Assembly: GCF_007096885.1 (NCBI RefSeq)
Contig: NZ_VJNO01000032.1
Span: 1-64,000 of the forward strand
Direction of reading: 5' to 3'
DNA length: 64,000 bases
Origin: Streptomyces sp. 130
GTDB lineage: Bacteria; Actinomycetota; Actinomycetes; Streptomycetales; Streptomycetaceae
This document shows positions 11,745 to 18,803 of the stretch, one piece after another. Numbering within the stretch: position 1 is the first letter of the stretch; each line of letters begins with the position of its first letter. The notes beneath the pieces are model-generated. The model was not told the origin of the DNA and made no database searches. It worked only from the letters and a program-made list of their open reading frames with translations. The translations under genes were made by a program, and so were the position numbers.

Positions 11745-11810
11745 GTGCGCTGTCTCCTCCTCGCGATGACGGGTCCGTTCCCATTACTGACACGGTCAAC
11801 GTGCACAAAG

Positions 11811-11830
11811 TTGAGTCTATTCCACTCAAG
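11811..11830. promoter_or_regulatory. HAIR operator (HspR site) upstream of clpB, proximal
   Basis: TTGAGT, 7 bases, then ACTCAAG: this matches the HspR-associated inverted repeat CTTGAGT-N7-ACTCAAG except for the first base. HspR is encoded at 16388-16834 in this window. Confidence 0.88.
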
Positions 11831-11847
11831 CCCGGACGAGGCTGGGG

Positions 11848-11867
11848 TTGAGTGTCTTCCACTCAAG
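11848..11867. promoter_or_regulatory. HAIR operator (HspR site) upstream of clpB, distal
   Basis: TTGAGT, 7 bases, then ACTCAAG. It is 37 bases (3.5 helical turns) from the proximal copy, so dimers on the two sites would lie on opposite faces. It also lies 92 bases before the divergent PPOX gene and could influence it. Confidence 0.86.
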
Positions 11868-11958
11868 GCGAAACGCGGCCCCGCCCCTCTTCCGAGTCAA
11901 CCGGCCGCCGCGGGCACCCGCCACCGCAGGCCGTACCCGCCCGCATACGCTGGGGCCC

Positions 11959-12363
11959 ATGGCAGTCGACGTACACCAGCCGAGCCCCGAGTACCTCGCG
12001 TTCTGGCGCGAGAGCCACGTGTGCACCCTCACCACACCCCGTCCCGACGGCACGCCGCACGTGGTCCCGGTATGCGTGACGTACGACCCCGAGGCCGGCC
12101 TCGCCCGGGTCATCACCAACAAGCACAGCCGCAAGGTGGCCAACATCCTGGCCGCCGGACCGGACGGCGCCCGCGTCGCGGCGTGCCAGGTGCACCGCCG
12201 CCGCTGGGCGACCCTGGAGGGCGTGGCCCGGGTCAGCACGGACCCCGAGCGGGTCGCGGAGGCCGTACGCCGCCACACGGAGCGTTACGACCGGGTGCCG
12301 TCGCCCAACCCGGACCGGGTCGTCATCGAGATCACCCTGGACCGGGCGCTCGGCCGCGGCTGA
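11959..12363 (+). CDS. PPOX-class F420/flavin-dependent enzyme
   Basis: A 134-residue split-barrel flavoprotein of the pyridoxamine 5'-phosphate oxidase superfamily, closest by eye to Rv1155-type F420-binding enzymes. The strand LAFWRESHVCTLTTPRPDGTPHVVPV and the KHSRKVANI segment are characteristic. The substrate is unknown. The ATG at 11959 is preceded by TACGCT (11945-11950) 8 bases upstream and no ribosome site, so the message is probably leaderless. Longer in-frame starts would overlap the HAIR operators. It is divergent from clpB and ends at a strong terminator. Confidence 0.78.
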   Translation: MAVDVHQPSPEYLAFWRESHVCTLTTPRPDGTPHVVPVCVTYDPEAGLARVITNKHSRKVANILAAGPDGARVAACQVHRRRWATLEGVARVSTDPERVAEAVRRHTERYDRVPSPNPDRVVIEITLDRALGRG

Positions 12364-12384
12364 GCGCGCCGCCCGCCGGCACAG

Positions 12385-12427
12385 CACAACGGCGCCACCG
12401 TGTTCAGGTCACGGTGGCGCCGTTGTG
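12385..12427. terminator. bidirectional terminator
   Basis: An 18-bp stem (CACAACGGCGCCACCGTG and complement) with a 7-base loop lies between the convergent PPOX gene and the small Rieske-like gene. Confidence 0.8.
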
Positions 12428-12468
12428 TGGGGGAAGTGACTGAGCGACGTGGAACGACGGGGGATCGC

Positions 12469-12789
12469 TCAGGCACTGTGGGGGGTGGCGGCAATGGTTT
12501 CCGGTTCGAACAGCTGATGGTCACGCTGTGCGAGATTCACAAAGATCATGTCGTACCGAATGGCGCAGCGCACCGGCTGCGGCGCGCCCCGCGGCTTGCG
12601 CAGGCACCGATAGGCACGGACCTCACCGTCGTCCTCGCGGGCGACGACGACCGGGTCGCCGAACAGGGTGACCATCAACGAGTCACCACGGTGGGGCAGC
12701 GCCGTGACGAGGTCGATGAAATGCCACCCTGACCGGTAGGCGGTCGCCATCTCACGCCGAAAGGTGCGATCGTCCGGCGGGGTGGTCAT
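12469..12789 (-). CDS. small Rieske-like domain protein lacking the cluster ligands
   Basis: The 106-residue product looks like the front half of a Rieske domain of ring-hydroxylating oxygenases. SGWHFIDLVTALPHRGDSL is followed by GDPVVVAREDDGEVRAYRC, the usual run up to the first Cys-x-His pair. Where that pair and the second CxxH should stand it reads LRKPRGA and PVRCAIRYDM, so the [2Fe-2S] ligands are missing. Its ATG overlaps the stop of the DVSWD peptide gene (ATGA at 12786-12789), so the two are translationally coupled. It may be a binding or scaffold protein rather than a redox enzyme. The family assignment is by eye and could be wrong. Confidence 0.55.
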   Translation of the reverse strand: MTTPPDDRTFRREMATAYRSGWHFIDLVTALPHRGDSLMVTLFGDPVVVAREDDGEVRAYRCLRKPRGAPQPVRCAIRYDMIFVNLAQRDHQLFEPETIAATPHSA

Positions 12790-13067
12790 GCGTCCGCGGC
12801 CTTACGTGCGGGCGCGACGTCCCAGGACACGTCACCTGCGGGCAAGACGTCCCAGGACACGTCGCCTGCGGGCAGGGCGTCCCAGGACACGTCGCTCGCG
12901 GGCAGGACATCCCAGGACACGTCCGCCGTTCCGAGCTTGGACGCCAATGTGCTGTCCCAGGACACATCGCCTCCGGCCGGACTCGAAAGATCGGCCTGAA
13001 CCGCCACGGCAAAAGCCGTGGCTGCAAAGGCGACGGCGAGAACCGAGCGAAGCAATTTGTTGTACAT
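12786..13067 (-). CDS. secreted DVSWD-repeat peptide
   Basis: The 93-residue product has a clear Sec signal peptide (MYNKLLRSVLAVAFAATAFA, then VAVQA as probable cleavage site). Five copies of the pentapeptide DVSWD follow, four of them in a 10-residue unit of the form x-DVSWD-V/A-LPA, ending in ARKAADA. The mature part is about 67 residues, acidic, and has no Cys. The ATG at 13065-13067 is favoured because it starts the signal peptide; an upstream ATG would add 32 polar residues. It is coupled to the Rieske-like gene and divergent from the first LuxR-type regulator. The function is unknown; a multi-core peptide precursor or an exported adhesive repeat are possibilities. Confidence 0.65.
   Translation of the reverse strand: MYNKLLRSVLAVAFAATAFAVAVQADLSSPAGGDVSWDSTLASKLGTADVSWDVLPASDVSWDALPAGDVSWDVLPAGDVSWDVAPARKAADA
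12811..12930. repeat. 30-bp tandem repeats inside the DVSWD gene
   Basis: Four units of 30 bp (12811-12840, 12841-12870, 12871-12900 and a partial unit from 12901) share the core GTCCCAGGACACGTC. A fifth, isolated core is near 12953-12965. They encode the 10-residue protein unit. The near-identity at DNA level suggests recent expansion by slippage or recombination. Confidence 0.85.
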
Positions 13068-13198
13068 GGTCGGCTTCGTCCTCACTTGATAGTCCCTCTC
13101 CCCCGGCTCTACCAAGACCATGGCGCAAGTGAGCACGTCCAGGCCACAGAAGCGATGCATCATGTTCCTGTACGTTCAGGACCCTGGGGGGCGGAGAT

Positions 13199-14182
13199 TT
13201 GCTCACAACAAGTGCGAAACCTACGCATCCTCACCTCATCACGGAGCTCTGCGACGCGGGCGCCCGGCTGTACGCCAGCGCCCTGGGCGCCGGCCGCATC
13301 GCCCGCTCCGAAATAGGCCCGGCGCCCTGCCTCCTGGAGTTCGGGCTGCTGCGCCCCGACCCGGACGACGCGAGCTGGCTGCGTCCCGTTCCACCGTCGG
13401 CCGTACTCGCCCAGCGACTGCAGCCCCTGGAACGCGAGATCCGTGACCGGCGACGCACGACGATCGAACTCACCGATGCATTCGAGCCGTTCATGGCGAT
13501 CAGCACGCAGCCCTCGGTGAGCACACACGCGATCACCGTGCTGGAAGGGCTCCAGACGATCAACGCCACGCTCGACACCGCCACCGCCCAGTGCACCCAG
13601 GAGATCCTGACGATCCAGCCCGGCGGAGTCCGCAACCCCGACGTACTCACCCAGTCGCTGGAGCGCGTGGAAGGCCCCCTCAGCCGCGGCGTCCGGCTGC
13701 GGACCCTCTACCAGCACACCGCCCGTCATGGCGCCGGCGTCTTCGCCTACTTGGAACGCCTGCACTCGGGAAACGTCGAAATCAGGACACTCGAAGAGCT
13801 GATCGACCGCATGATCATCTTCGATCGCTCCGTCGCCGTCATACCGGCGCGCCGCGACAGGCAGGTCGCGCTCGAACTGCGCCACCCGGGACTGGTCGAG
13901 TACCTCGTCTCGGTGTTCGACCAGTTCTGGCAGCTGGCGACACCCCTTGACGAAGAGGCTCCGTACACTCCGCCGAACGACGGCATCACCGGTGTCCAAC
14001 GGTCCATAGCGAAACTCCTCGTCGAGGGCTACGTCGACGAGGCGATCGCCCGTCGCCTGGGCATGAACGTACGCACCTGCCGCGCCCACGTCGCCAAGCT
14101 CAGCGCCGCCCTCGGCAGCACCAGCCGCGCCCAGCTCGGCTATCTGATCGCCCGGTCAGGAATCCTGGACCAGGATTCCTGA
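13199..14182 (+). CDS. LuxR-type regulator with PLD-like effector region, paralog 1
   Basis: The 327-residue protein has three parts. The N-terminal segment is LCDAGARLYASALGAGRI with PAPCLLEFGLLRPDP and RPVPPSAVLA. The middle part is RTLYQHTARH, then ELIDRMIIFDRSVAVIP and RHPGLVEYLVSVFDQFW, like the PLD-like/TrmB-type sensor part of Streptomyces LuxR regulators. The C-terminal LuxR helix-turn-helix is about 265-320 (LLVEGYVDEAIARRLGMNVR TCRAHVAKL, split here). The start is probably TTG at 13199, with GGAG only 2 bases upstream, so it is uncertain; paralog alignment supports it. It is divergent from the DVSWD peptide gene (131-base gap), its likely target. Confidence 0.72.
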   Translation: MLTTSAKPTHPHLITELCDAGARLYASALGAGRIARSEIGPAPCLLEFGLLRPDPDDASWLRPVPPSAVLAQRLQPLEREIRDRRRTTIELTDAFEPFMAISTQPSVSTHAITVLEGLQTINATLDTATAQCTQEILTIQPGGVRNPDVLTQSLERVEGPLSRGVRLRTLYQHTARHGAGVFAYLERLHSGNVEIRTLEELIDRMIIFDRSVAVIPARRDRQVALELRHPGLVEYLVSVFDQFWQLATPLDEEAPYTPPNDGITGVQRSIAKLLVEGYVDEAIARRLGMNVRTCRAHVAKLSAALGSTSRAQLGYLIARSGILDQDS

Positions 14183-14368
14183 CCGGCGGCCGGCTCCGAA
14201 GTCCCCCGCCCTCGGGCCGGGCGGGCGGGCCACGCAATGGGGGAGAGCATGGCCACGCCCCTGACCAGCCGGGGGAGTTCCCGGCTCCCCCGACACCTCC
14301 ACACTGGCCCGGCAACTACGCTGGCACCACCGTCATCTTGCTGCACTGCCAAAAGTGGGGGGTCACGA

Positions 14369-15349
14369 ATGGGCAGGGACGAGGGCATATCGCATCAGCC
14401 GCACGGCGATCTGGAACTGTGCGAAGCCGGTGTCAGGACGTACACCGAAGCGCTCCGAGCAGGTCGGCTCCCCCGCTCCGCACTCGAACCCGCCCCCTGC
14501 CTCACCGAGTTGGCGCTTGTCCACCCCGACCCCCAGGATGATGGCTGGATCCGGCCGGTGCCACCGTCCTCGGCTCTCGCCCATCTGCTGCAGCCCGTCA
14601 CCCGGGAGATCCACGAGCGCATCCGGCTCTCCGCCGCCCTGGCCGACGCCCTGGCACCCCTGGCCTCCGTCGCCACAACCGACCCCGACCACGCGATCAC
14701 CGTCCTCGAAGGTCTCCCGCTGATCGACACGGCCATCGAGAACGCTCTGGTCAACACGCGGGAAGAGGTCCTGACGCTGCAACCGGGGGGAACCGGTCAG
14801 GAGGAGGAGAGGCTTTCGAAGGCGTTGGGCCGTGCCCTGGCGATGGCCGAACGCGGCGTGTCACTGCGCCACATCTACCAGCACCCCGCGCGCTACAACC
14901 CGCCCATCAAGGCGTATCTGGAAGAGATCCCGCCCGGCAACATCCAGGTCCGCACCATCGAGCAGACGGCCGAACGGCTCATCGTCTTCGACCGCACCGT
15001 CGCCCTGATCCCCGCCAGCGCCAACCGCGACGCCGCCCTGGAGATCCGCCATCCCGCCCTCGTCCGCTACCTGGTCCAGGTCTACGAGGTGCTGTGGGCC
15101 CAGGCCATGCCGCTGACCTCCCCCCTCCAGCCGCCCGCGCACGACACCCCGATCACCGCCACTCAGCTGAGCGTCGCCCGCCTCCTCGTCGAGGGCAACA
15201 CCGACCAGATCGTGGCCCGCAAGCTCGGCATCAGCGTCCGCACCTGCCGCGCCCACATCGCCAGACTCATGCACACCCTCGACGCCACCAGCCGCACCCA
15301 CCTCGGCGCCCTCCTCGTCCAGTCGGGCGTCATGGAACCGACTCGGTGA
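14369..15349 (+). CDS. LuxR-type regulator with PLD-like effector region, paralog 2
   Basis: A 326-residue paralog of the preceding regulator with the same three-part layout. The N-terminus is LCEAGVRTYTEALRAGRLPR with RPVPPSSALAHLLQP, the sensor segment HIYQHPARYN and LIVFDRTVALIPA, and the C-terminal HTH reads KLGISVRTCRAHIARLMHTL. I chose the ATG at 14369 because the paralogs align from there. A TACGCT box (14317-14322) about 47 bases upstream could be its -10; longer starts give a low-quality extension. Its stop overlaps the start of paralog 3 (GTGA, 15346-15349), so both are made from one message. Confidence 0.75.
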   Translation: MGRDEGISHQPHGDLELCEAGVRTYTEALRAGRLPRSALEPAPCLTELALVHPDPQDDGWIRPVPPSSALAHLLQPVTREIHERIRLSAALADALAPLASVATTDPDHAITVLEGLPLIDTAIENALVNTREEVLTLQPGGTGQEEERLSKALGRALAMAERGVSLRHIYQHPARYNPPIKAYLEEIPPGNIQVRTIEQTAERLIVFDRTVALIPASANRDAALEIRHPALVRYLVQVYEVLWAQAMPLTSPLQPPAHDTPITATQLSVARLLVEGNTDQIVARKLGISVRTCRAHIARLMHTLDATSRTHLGALLVQSGVMEPTR

Positions 15350-16314
15350 CGGCCCCCCACGAGCACGGCCACGGCGTGGCCGCACTGTGCGAGGAGGCGG
15401 TCGGCCTCTATGCGCAGGCCCTGTCACAGGGCCGCATACCCCGGTCCGCCGCCGAGGAAGTGCCGTGCCTGGCCGGGCACGCCCTCCTCACCGCCGATCC
15501 CCGCGACGACACACGGCTGAGGCCGGTGGCGCCCACGGCCGCTCTGGCTCAGCTGCTGCATCCGCTGGCCCGGGAGATCCTGGACCAGGTGCGCACCGCC
15601 GATCTCCTGGGCAGGACCCTGGGCACACTGAGCGCGCTCGCGGACGAACTCCCGGATCCCGCCATCAGGGTCGTCACCGGGCAGCCCTCCATCCAGGAGG
15701 CCATCGACGCCGCCGTGCGCGAGGCGAACGACGAAGTCCTCACCGCCCAGCCCGGCAGCACCCGCTCGCCGGAGATCGTCCGGGTGGCCCTGGCCAGCAC
15801 GCTGCCGATCGTCAAGCGCAACGTCCGGCTGCGCCACCTCTACCAGCACTCGGCGCGTTACGGTCCCGGGCTCAAGGCGTATCTGGCCCAGCTGCCCGGC
15901 GACCTCCTCCAGGTCCGCACGACGGAGCGCGCGGTCGACCGCCTGATGATCTTCGACCGCAAGGTCGCGTACCTCCCGGCCAACCCGGACCGCAGCGCCG
16001 CCCTGGAGATCCGCCACCCCGCCCTCGTGCGCTACCTGGCGCAGCTGTACGACGTGCTCTGGGCCCTCGCCACCCCCCTCGACGATCCCCTCCCCACCGC
16101 CGGCCCCGGCGCCCCCGTCACCGCCGTCCAGCAGAGCATCGCCCGCCTCCTGGCCGACGGATGCACCGACCGGGCCGCCGCCGAGAAGCTCGGCATCAGC
16201 GTCCGCACCTGCCGCGCCCACATCGCCAAACTCATGCACACCCTCAACGCCACCAGCCGCACCCACCTCGGCGCCCTCCTCGTCCAGTCGGGCCTCACCG
16301 AGCCCGACCGATGA
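15346..16314 (+). CDS. LuxR-type regulator with PLD-like effector region, paralog 3
   Basis: A 322-residue third copy, closest to paralog 2: the HTH region is nearly identical (KLGISVRTCRAHIAKLMHTL, then NATSRTHLGALLVQSG), while the N-terminal half has drifted (LCEEAVGLYAQALSQGRIPR, AEEVPCLAGHALL). The GTG at 15346 overlaps the stop of paralog 2. Strong identity of the DNA-binding part with a divergent sensor part suggests shared targets but different inputs. It ends at a terminator facing hspR. It has no catalytic PLD HKD motif, so the fold would be sensory only. Confidence 0.75.
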   Translation: MTAPHEHGHGVAALCEEAVGLYAQALSQGRIPRSAAEEVPCLAGHALLTADPRDDTRLRPVAPTAALAQLLHPLAREILDQVRTADLLGRTLGTLSALADELPDPAIRVVTGQPSIQEAIDAAVREANDEVLTAQPGSTRSPEIVRVALASTLPIVKRNVRLRHLYQHSARYGPGLKAYLAQLPGDLLQVRTTERAVDRLMIFDRKVAYLPANPDRSAALEIRHPALVRYLAQLYDVLWALATPLDDPLPTAGPGAPVTAVQQSIARLLADGCTDRAAAEKLGISVRTCRAHIAKLMHTLNATSRTHLGALLVQSGLTEPDR

Positions 16315-16338
16315 CCTCGTCCGCCGCGAGACGCGAAA

Positions 16339-16375
16339 CGGCCCGCCACTCCGGGGACACCGGGGTGGCGGGCCG
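16339..16375. terminator. bidirectional terminator
   Basis: An 11-bp GC stem (CGGCCCGCCAC/GTGGCGGGCCG) lies between the regulator genes and the convergent end of hspR. Confidence 0.7.
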
Positions 16376-16387
16376 CTTGGCGCGGGG

Positions 16388-16834
16388 TCAGTCCTTGGGG
16401 CGCTTGGGGCGCCAGACCACCAGGGCGCTGGTCTGCTGCACGTCCTGGTAGGGGACCAGATCGCGCCGGTACGACGCGTGGACCTGGGCCTCGCGCTGCT
16501 GCATGGCCGCCGCGGCTCCGTCCACGGCCGCCGAGAGTTCGGCGACGCGCTGCTGGAGCGCCGCGACCTGGTTCTCCAGCTCGATGATGCGCTTGATGCC
16601 GGCGAGGTTGATGCCCTCGTCCTGCGACAGCTGCTGCACCGTACGCAACAGCTCGATGTCGCGGGCCGAGTAGCGCCGGCCGCGGCCGGCCGTGCGGTCC
16701 GGGGAGACCAGGCCGAGGCGGTCGTACTGGCGCAGTGTCTGCGGATGCAGGCCCGAGAGCTGGGCCGCGATCGAGATCACGTACACCGGGGACTCGTCGG
16801 TCAGTTCGTAAGGATTACGCCGTCGGCCGTCCAC
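16388..16834 (-). CDS. hspR: HspR, MerR-family heat-shock repressor
   Basis: HspR represses the dnaK and clpB units and uses DnaK as co-repressor. The 148-residue product shows the MerR winged helix (VYVISIAAQLSGLHPQTLRQ), the YDRLGLVSPDRTAGRGRRYS turn, and a coiled-coil segment (residues ~75-105). The GTG at 16832-16834 gives VDGRRRNPYEL, the family N-terminus, with GGGAG 6 bases upstream; it begins one base after the dnaJ stop. As the last gene of the dnaK operon it represses its own promoter. HAIR sites are present at both expected targets. Confidence 0.95.
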   Translation of the reverse strand: MDGRRRNPYELTDESPVYVISIAAQLSGLHPQTLRQYDRLGLVSPDRTAGRGRRYSARDIELLRTVQQLSQDEGINLAGIKRIIELENQVAALQQRVAELSAAVDGAAAAMQQREAQVHASYRRDLVPYQDVQQTSALVVWRPKRPKD

Positions 16835-16835
16835 C

Positions 16836-18020
16836 TCAAGCTCCCTTCGCCGCCTGGAACAGCTCCGCCCTCGGGTCATGCCCCGCGGTCGCCTCGCGGT
16901 ATGCCTCCAGTGCGTCCCTGGCCTCGGTGCCGAGGTCGGTGGGCACGGTCACCTCGACGGTGACCAGGAGGTCGCCCCGGGTGCCGTCCTTGCGGACCGC
17001 GCCCTTGCCACGGGCCCGCATCGTACGCCCATTCGGCGTACCGGCCGGTAGCTTGAGCGTGACGGGCGGACCGCCGAGCGTCGGCACCTTCACCTCGCCG
17101 CCGAGCGCCGCCTCCGTGAAGGTGACGGGCACCGTGACGGTGAGGTTGTCGCCCTTGCGGCCGAAGACCGGGTGGGCGTCGACGTGGACGACGACGTAGA
17201 GGTCGCCGGCCGGTCCGCCGCGCTCGCCCGGGGCGCCCTTGCCGCGCAGCCGGATGCGCTGCCCGTCCGAGACGCCCGCGGGGATGCGCACCTGCATGGT
17301 CTTCGAGGAGCGGGCCCGGCCGCTGCCCTTGCAGACGTCGCAGGGGTCCTGGGCGATGAGGCCGCGGCCCTTGCAGTCCACGCACGGGTCGGTGAGCGAG
17401 AAGCCGCCGCCGCTGCCGCGCGAGACCTGGCCGGTGCCGACACAGGTCGGGCAGACCCTGGGGGTGCCGTTCTTGTCGCCGGTGCCGGAGCACGCCTTGC
17501 AGGGCGCCTGGCTGGACATCCGGAGCGGGACCGTGGCCCCGTCGACCGCCTCGGTGAAGCTCAGCGTCACCTCGGACTCGATGTCCTGGCCGCGCCGCGG
17601 CTGCACCCTCGTACCGGCGCCGCCGCCGCGGTTGAAGAGGCCGCCGAACACATCGCCGAGGCCGCCGCCGCCGAAACCGCCGGCGCCGCCCTGGCCCCCG
17701 CCCTGGGCGCCTCCGAAGAGGTCCCCCAGGTCGAAGTTGAAGTTGCCCTGGGCGCCGCCGGGCCCGGCGCGGAAGCCGCCGTTGCCGAAGAGGGCACGCG
17801 CCTCGTCGTACTCCTTGCGCCTCTTGGAGTCCCCGAGGACGTCATTCGCCTCGGAGATCTCCTTGAAGCGCTCCTCCGCCTTGTCGTCGCCCTTGTTGGC
17901 GTCCGGGTGGAACTCGCGGGCGAGCTTCCGGTACGCCTTCTTGATCTCGGCGTCGGTGGCGTCCTTGGGGACGCCGAGAACCTTGTAGTAGTCCTTCTCG
18001 ACGAAGTCCTTCGTACTCAT
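16836..18020 (-). CDS. dnaJ: DnaJ co-chaperone
   Basis: The 394-residue type I Hsp40 has the J domain with HPD at residues 38-40 and a Gly/Phe-rich linker (about 85-145). Four zinc-finger repeats follow (CKACSGTG, CPTCVGTG, CVDCKGRG, CDVCKGSG) and then the two substrate-binding domains. It stimulates DnaK ATPase and delivers clients. It is third in the dnaK-grpE-dnaJ-hspR operon, with 132 bases between grpE and dnaJ and one base between dnaJ and hspR. The start MSTKDFVEKDYYKVLG is typical. Confidence 0.96.
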   Translation of the reverse strand: MSTKDFVEKDYYKVLGVPKDATDAEIKKAYRKLAREFHPDANKGDDKAEERFKEISEANDVLGDSKRRKEYDEARALFGNGGFRAGPGGAQGNFNFDLGDLFGGAQGGGQGGAGGFGGGGLGDVFGGLFNRGGGAGTRVQPRRGQDIESEVTLSFTEAVDGATVPLRMSSQAPCKACSGTGDKNGTPRVCPTCVGTGQVSRGSGGGFSLTDPCVDCKGRGLIAQDPCDVCKGSGRARSSKTMQVRIPAGVSDGQRIRLRGKGAPGERGGPAGDLYVVVHVDAHPVFGRKGDNLTVTVPVTFTEAALGGEVKVPTLGGPPVTLKLPAGTPNGRTMRARGKGAVRKDGTRGDLLVTVEVTVPTDLGTEARDALEAYREATAGHDPRAELFQAAKGA

Positions 18021-18152
18021 CGACGTCCCTCCTTCCGGACGACCGGCCGGGAGCCCCCCGTCCGGGCGGTGCCGGGCCCGCAGGCCCTGGTACCGGCCGG
18101 ACGGGAGGCCCTGGTGGCCGGGCGGTGTGCTGCCAGGTGATCGGACGGAATG

Positions 18153-18803
18153 TCAGACCTCCTCGCCGCCACCGCTCTCCTCGTCGTCTGCCTTCTCTTC
18201 CTTCGCGGCCGCGGGGGCCGCCCCCGGCTGGGGCTCGGCGACCGCGACCCGCGCGGGGCGGATGGTGCGCTCGCCGATCCGGTAGCCGGGCTGCAGGATC
18301 GCCACGCAGGTCGTCTCCGTGACGTCCGGCGCGTAGCTGTGCATCAGGGCCTCGTGGACCGTCGGGTCGAAGGGCTCGCCCTCCTTGCCGAACTGCTGGA
18401 GGCCCAGCTTCGCGACGACCGTCTCCAGCGATTCGGCCACCGACTTGAACCCGCCCACGAGCTCGCCGTGCTCCCGGGCCCGCCCGACGTCGTCCAGGAC
18501 GGGCAGCAGCTCGGACAGGAGGTTCGCGACGGCGATCTCCTTGACCGTGACCCGGTCCCGCTCCACGCGGCGGCGGTAGTTCTGGTACTCGGCCTGAAGC
18601 CGCTGGAGGTCGCCGGTGCGCTCGTTGAGCGCGCTGCGCGCCTGGTCCAGCTGCGCGGTCAGGGCCGTGGTCTCGTTCGCGTCCCCGGCCGGGGCCGCCG
18701 CCTCCTCCTCGGAGGGGGTGGCGTCCTTCGGCTCGGCGTCGTCAGAGGTGGCGCCGGAGGGGACGTCGGGCTTCTCCTCGAAGCCCGGAGTCTCCTCGGT
18801 CAC
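18153..18803 (-). CDS. grpE: GrpE nucleotide exchange factor
   Basis: The 216-residue product has an acidic disordered N-terminus (to about residue 65), a coiled coil ([20 protein letters not shown]), and the C-terminal beta-wing with [12 protein letters not shown] and [18 protein letters not shown], which contacts DnaK and releases ADP. The GTG start overlaps the dnaK stop (GTGA, 18800-18803), so it is translationally coupled. Length and motifs are normal. Confidence 0.95.
   Translation of the reverse strand: MTEETPGFEEKPDVPSGATSDDAEPKDATPSEEEAAAPAGDANETTALTAQLDQARSALNERTGDLQRLQAEYQNYRRRVERDRVTVKEIAVANLLSELLPVLDDVGRAREHGELVGGFKSVAESLETVVAKLGLQQFGKEGEPFDPTVHEALMHSYAPDVTETTCVAILQPGYRIGERTIRPARVAVAEPQPGAAPAAAKEEKADDEESGGGEEV

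Noticed and set aside
13120-13446. An alternative frame starting MAQVSTSRPQ at the beginning of regulator paralog 1.
   Set aside because: It lies in another frame than the regulator family and ends soon; the TTG start gives the alignment seen in the two other paralogs.
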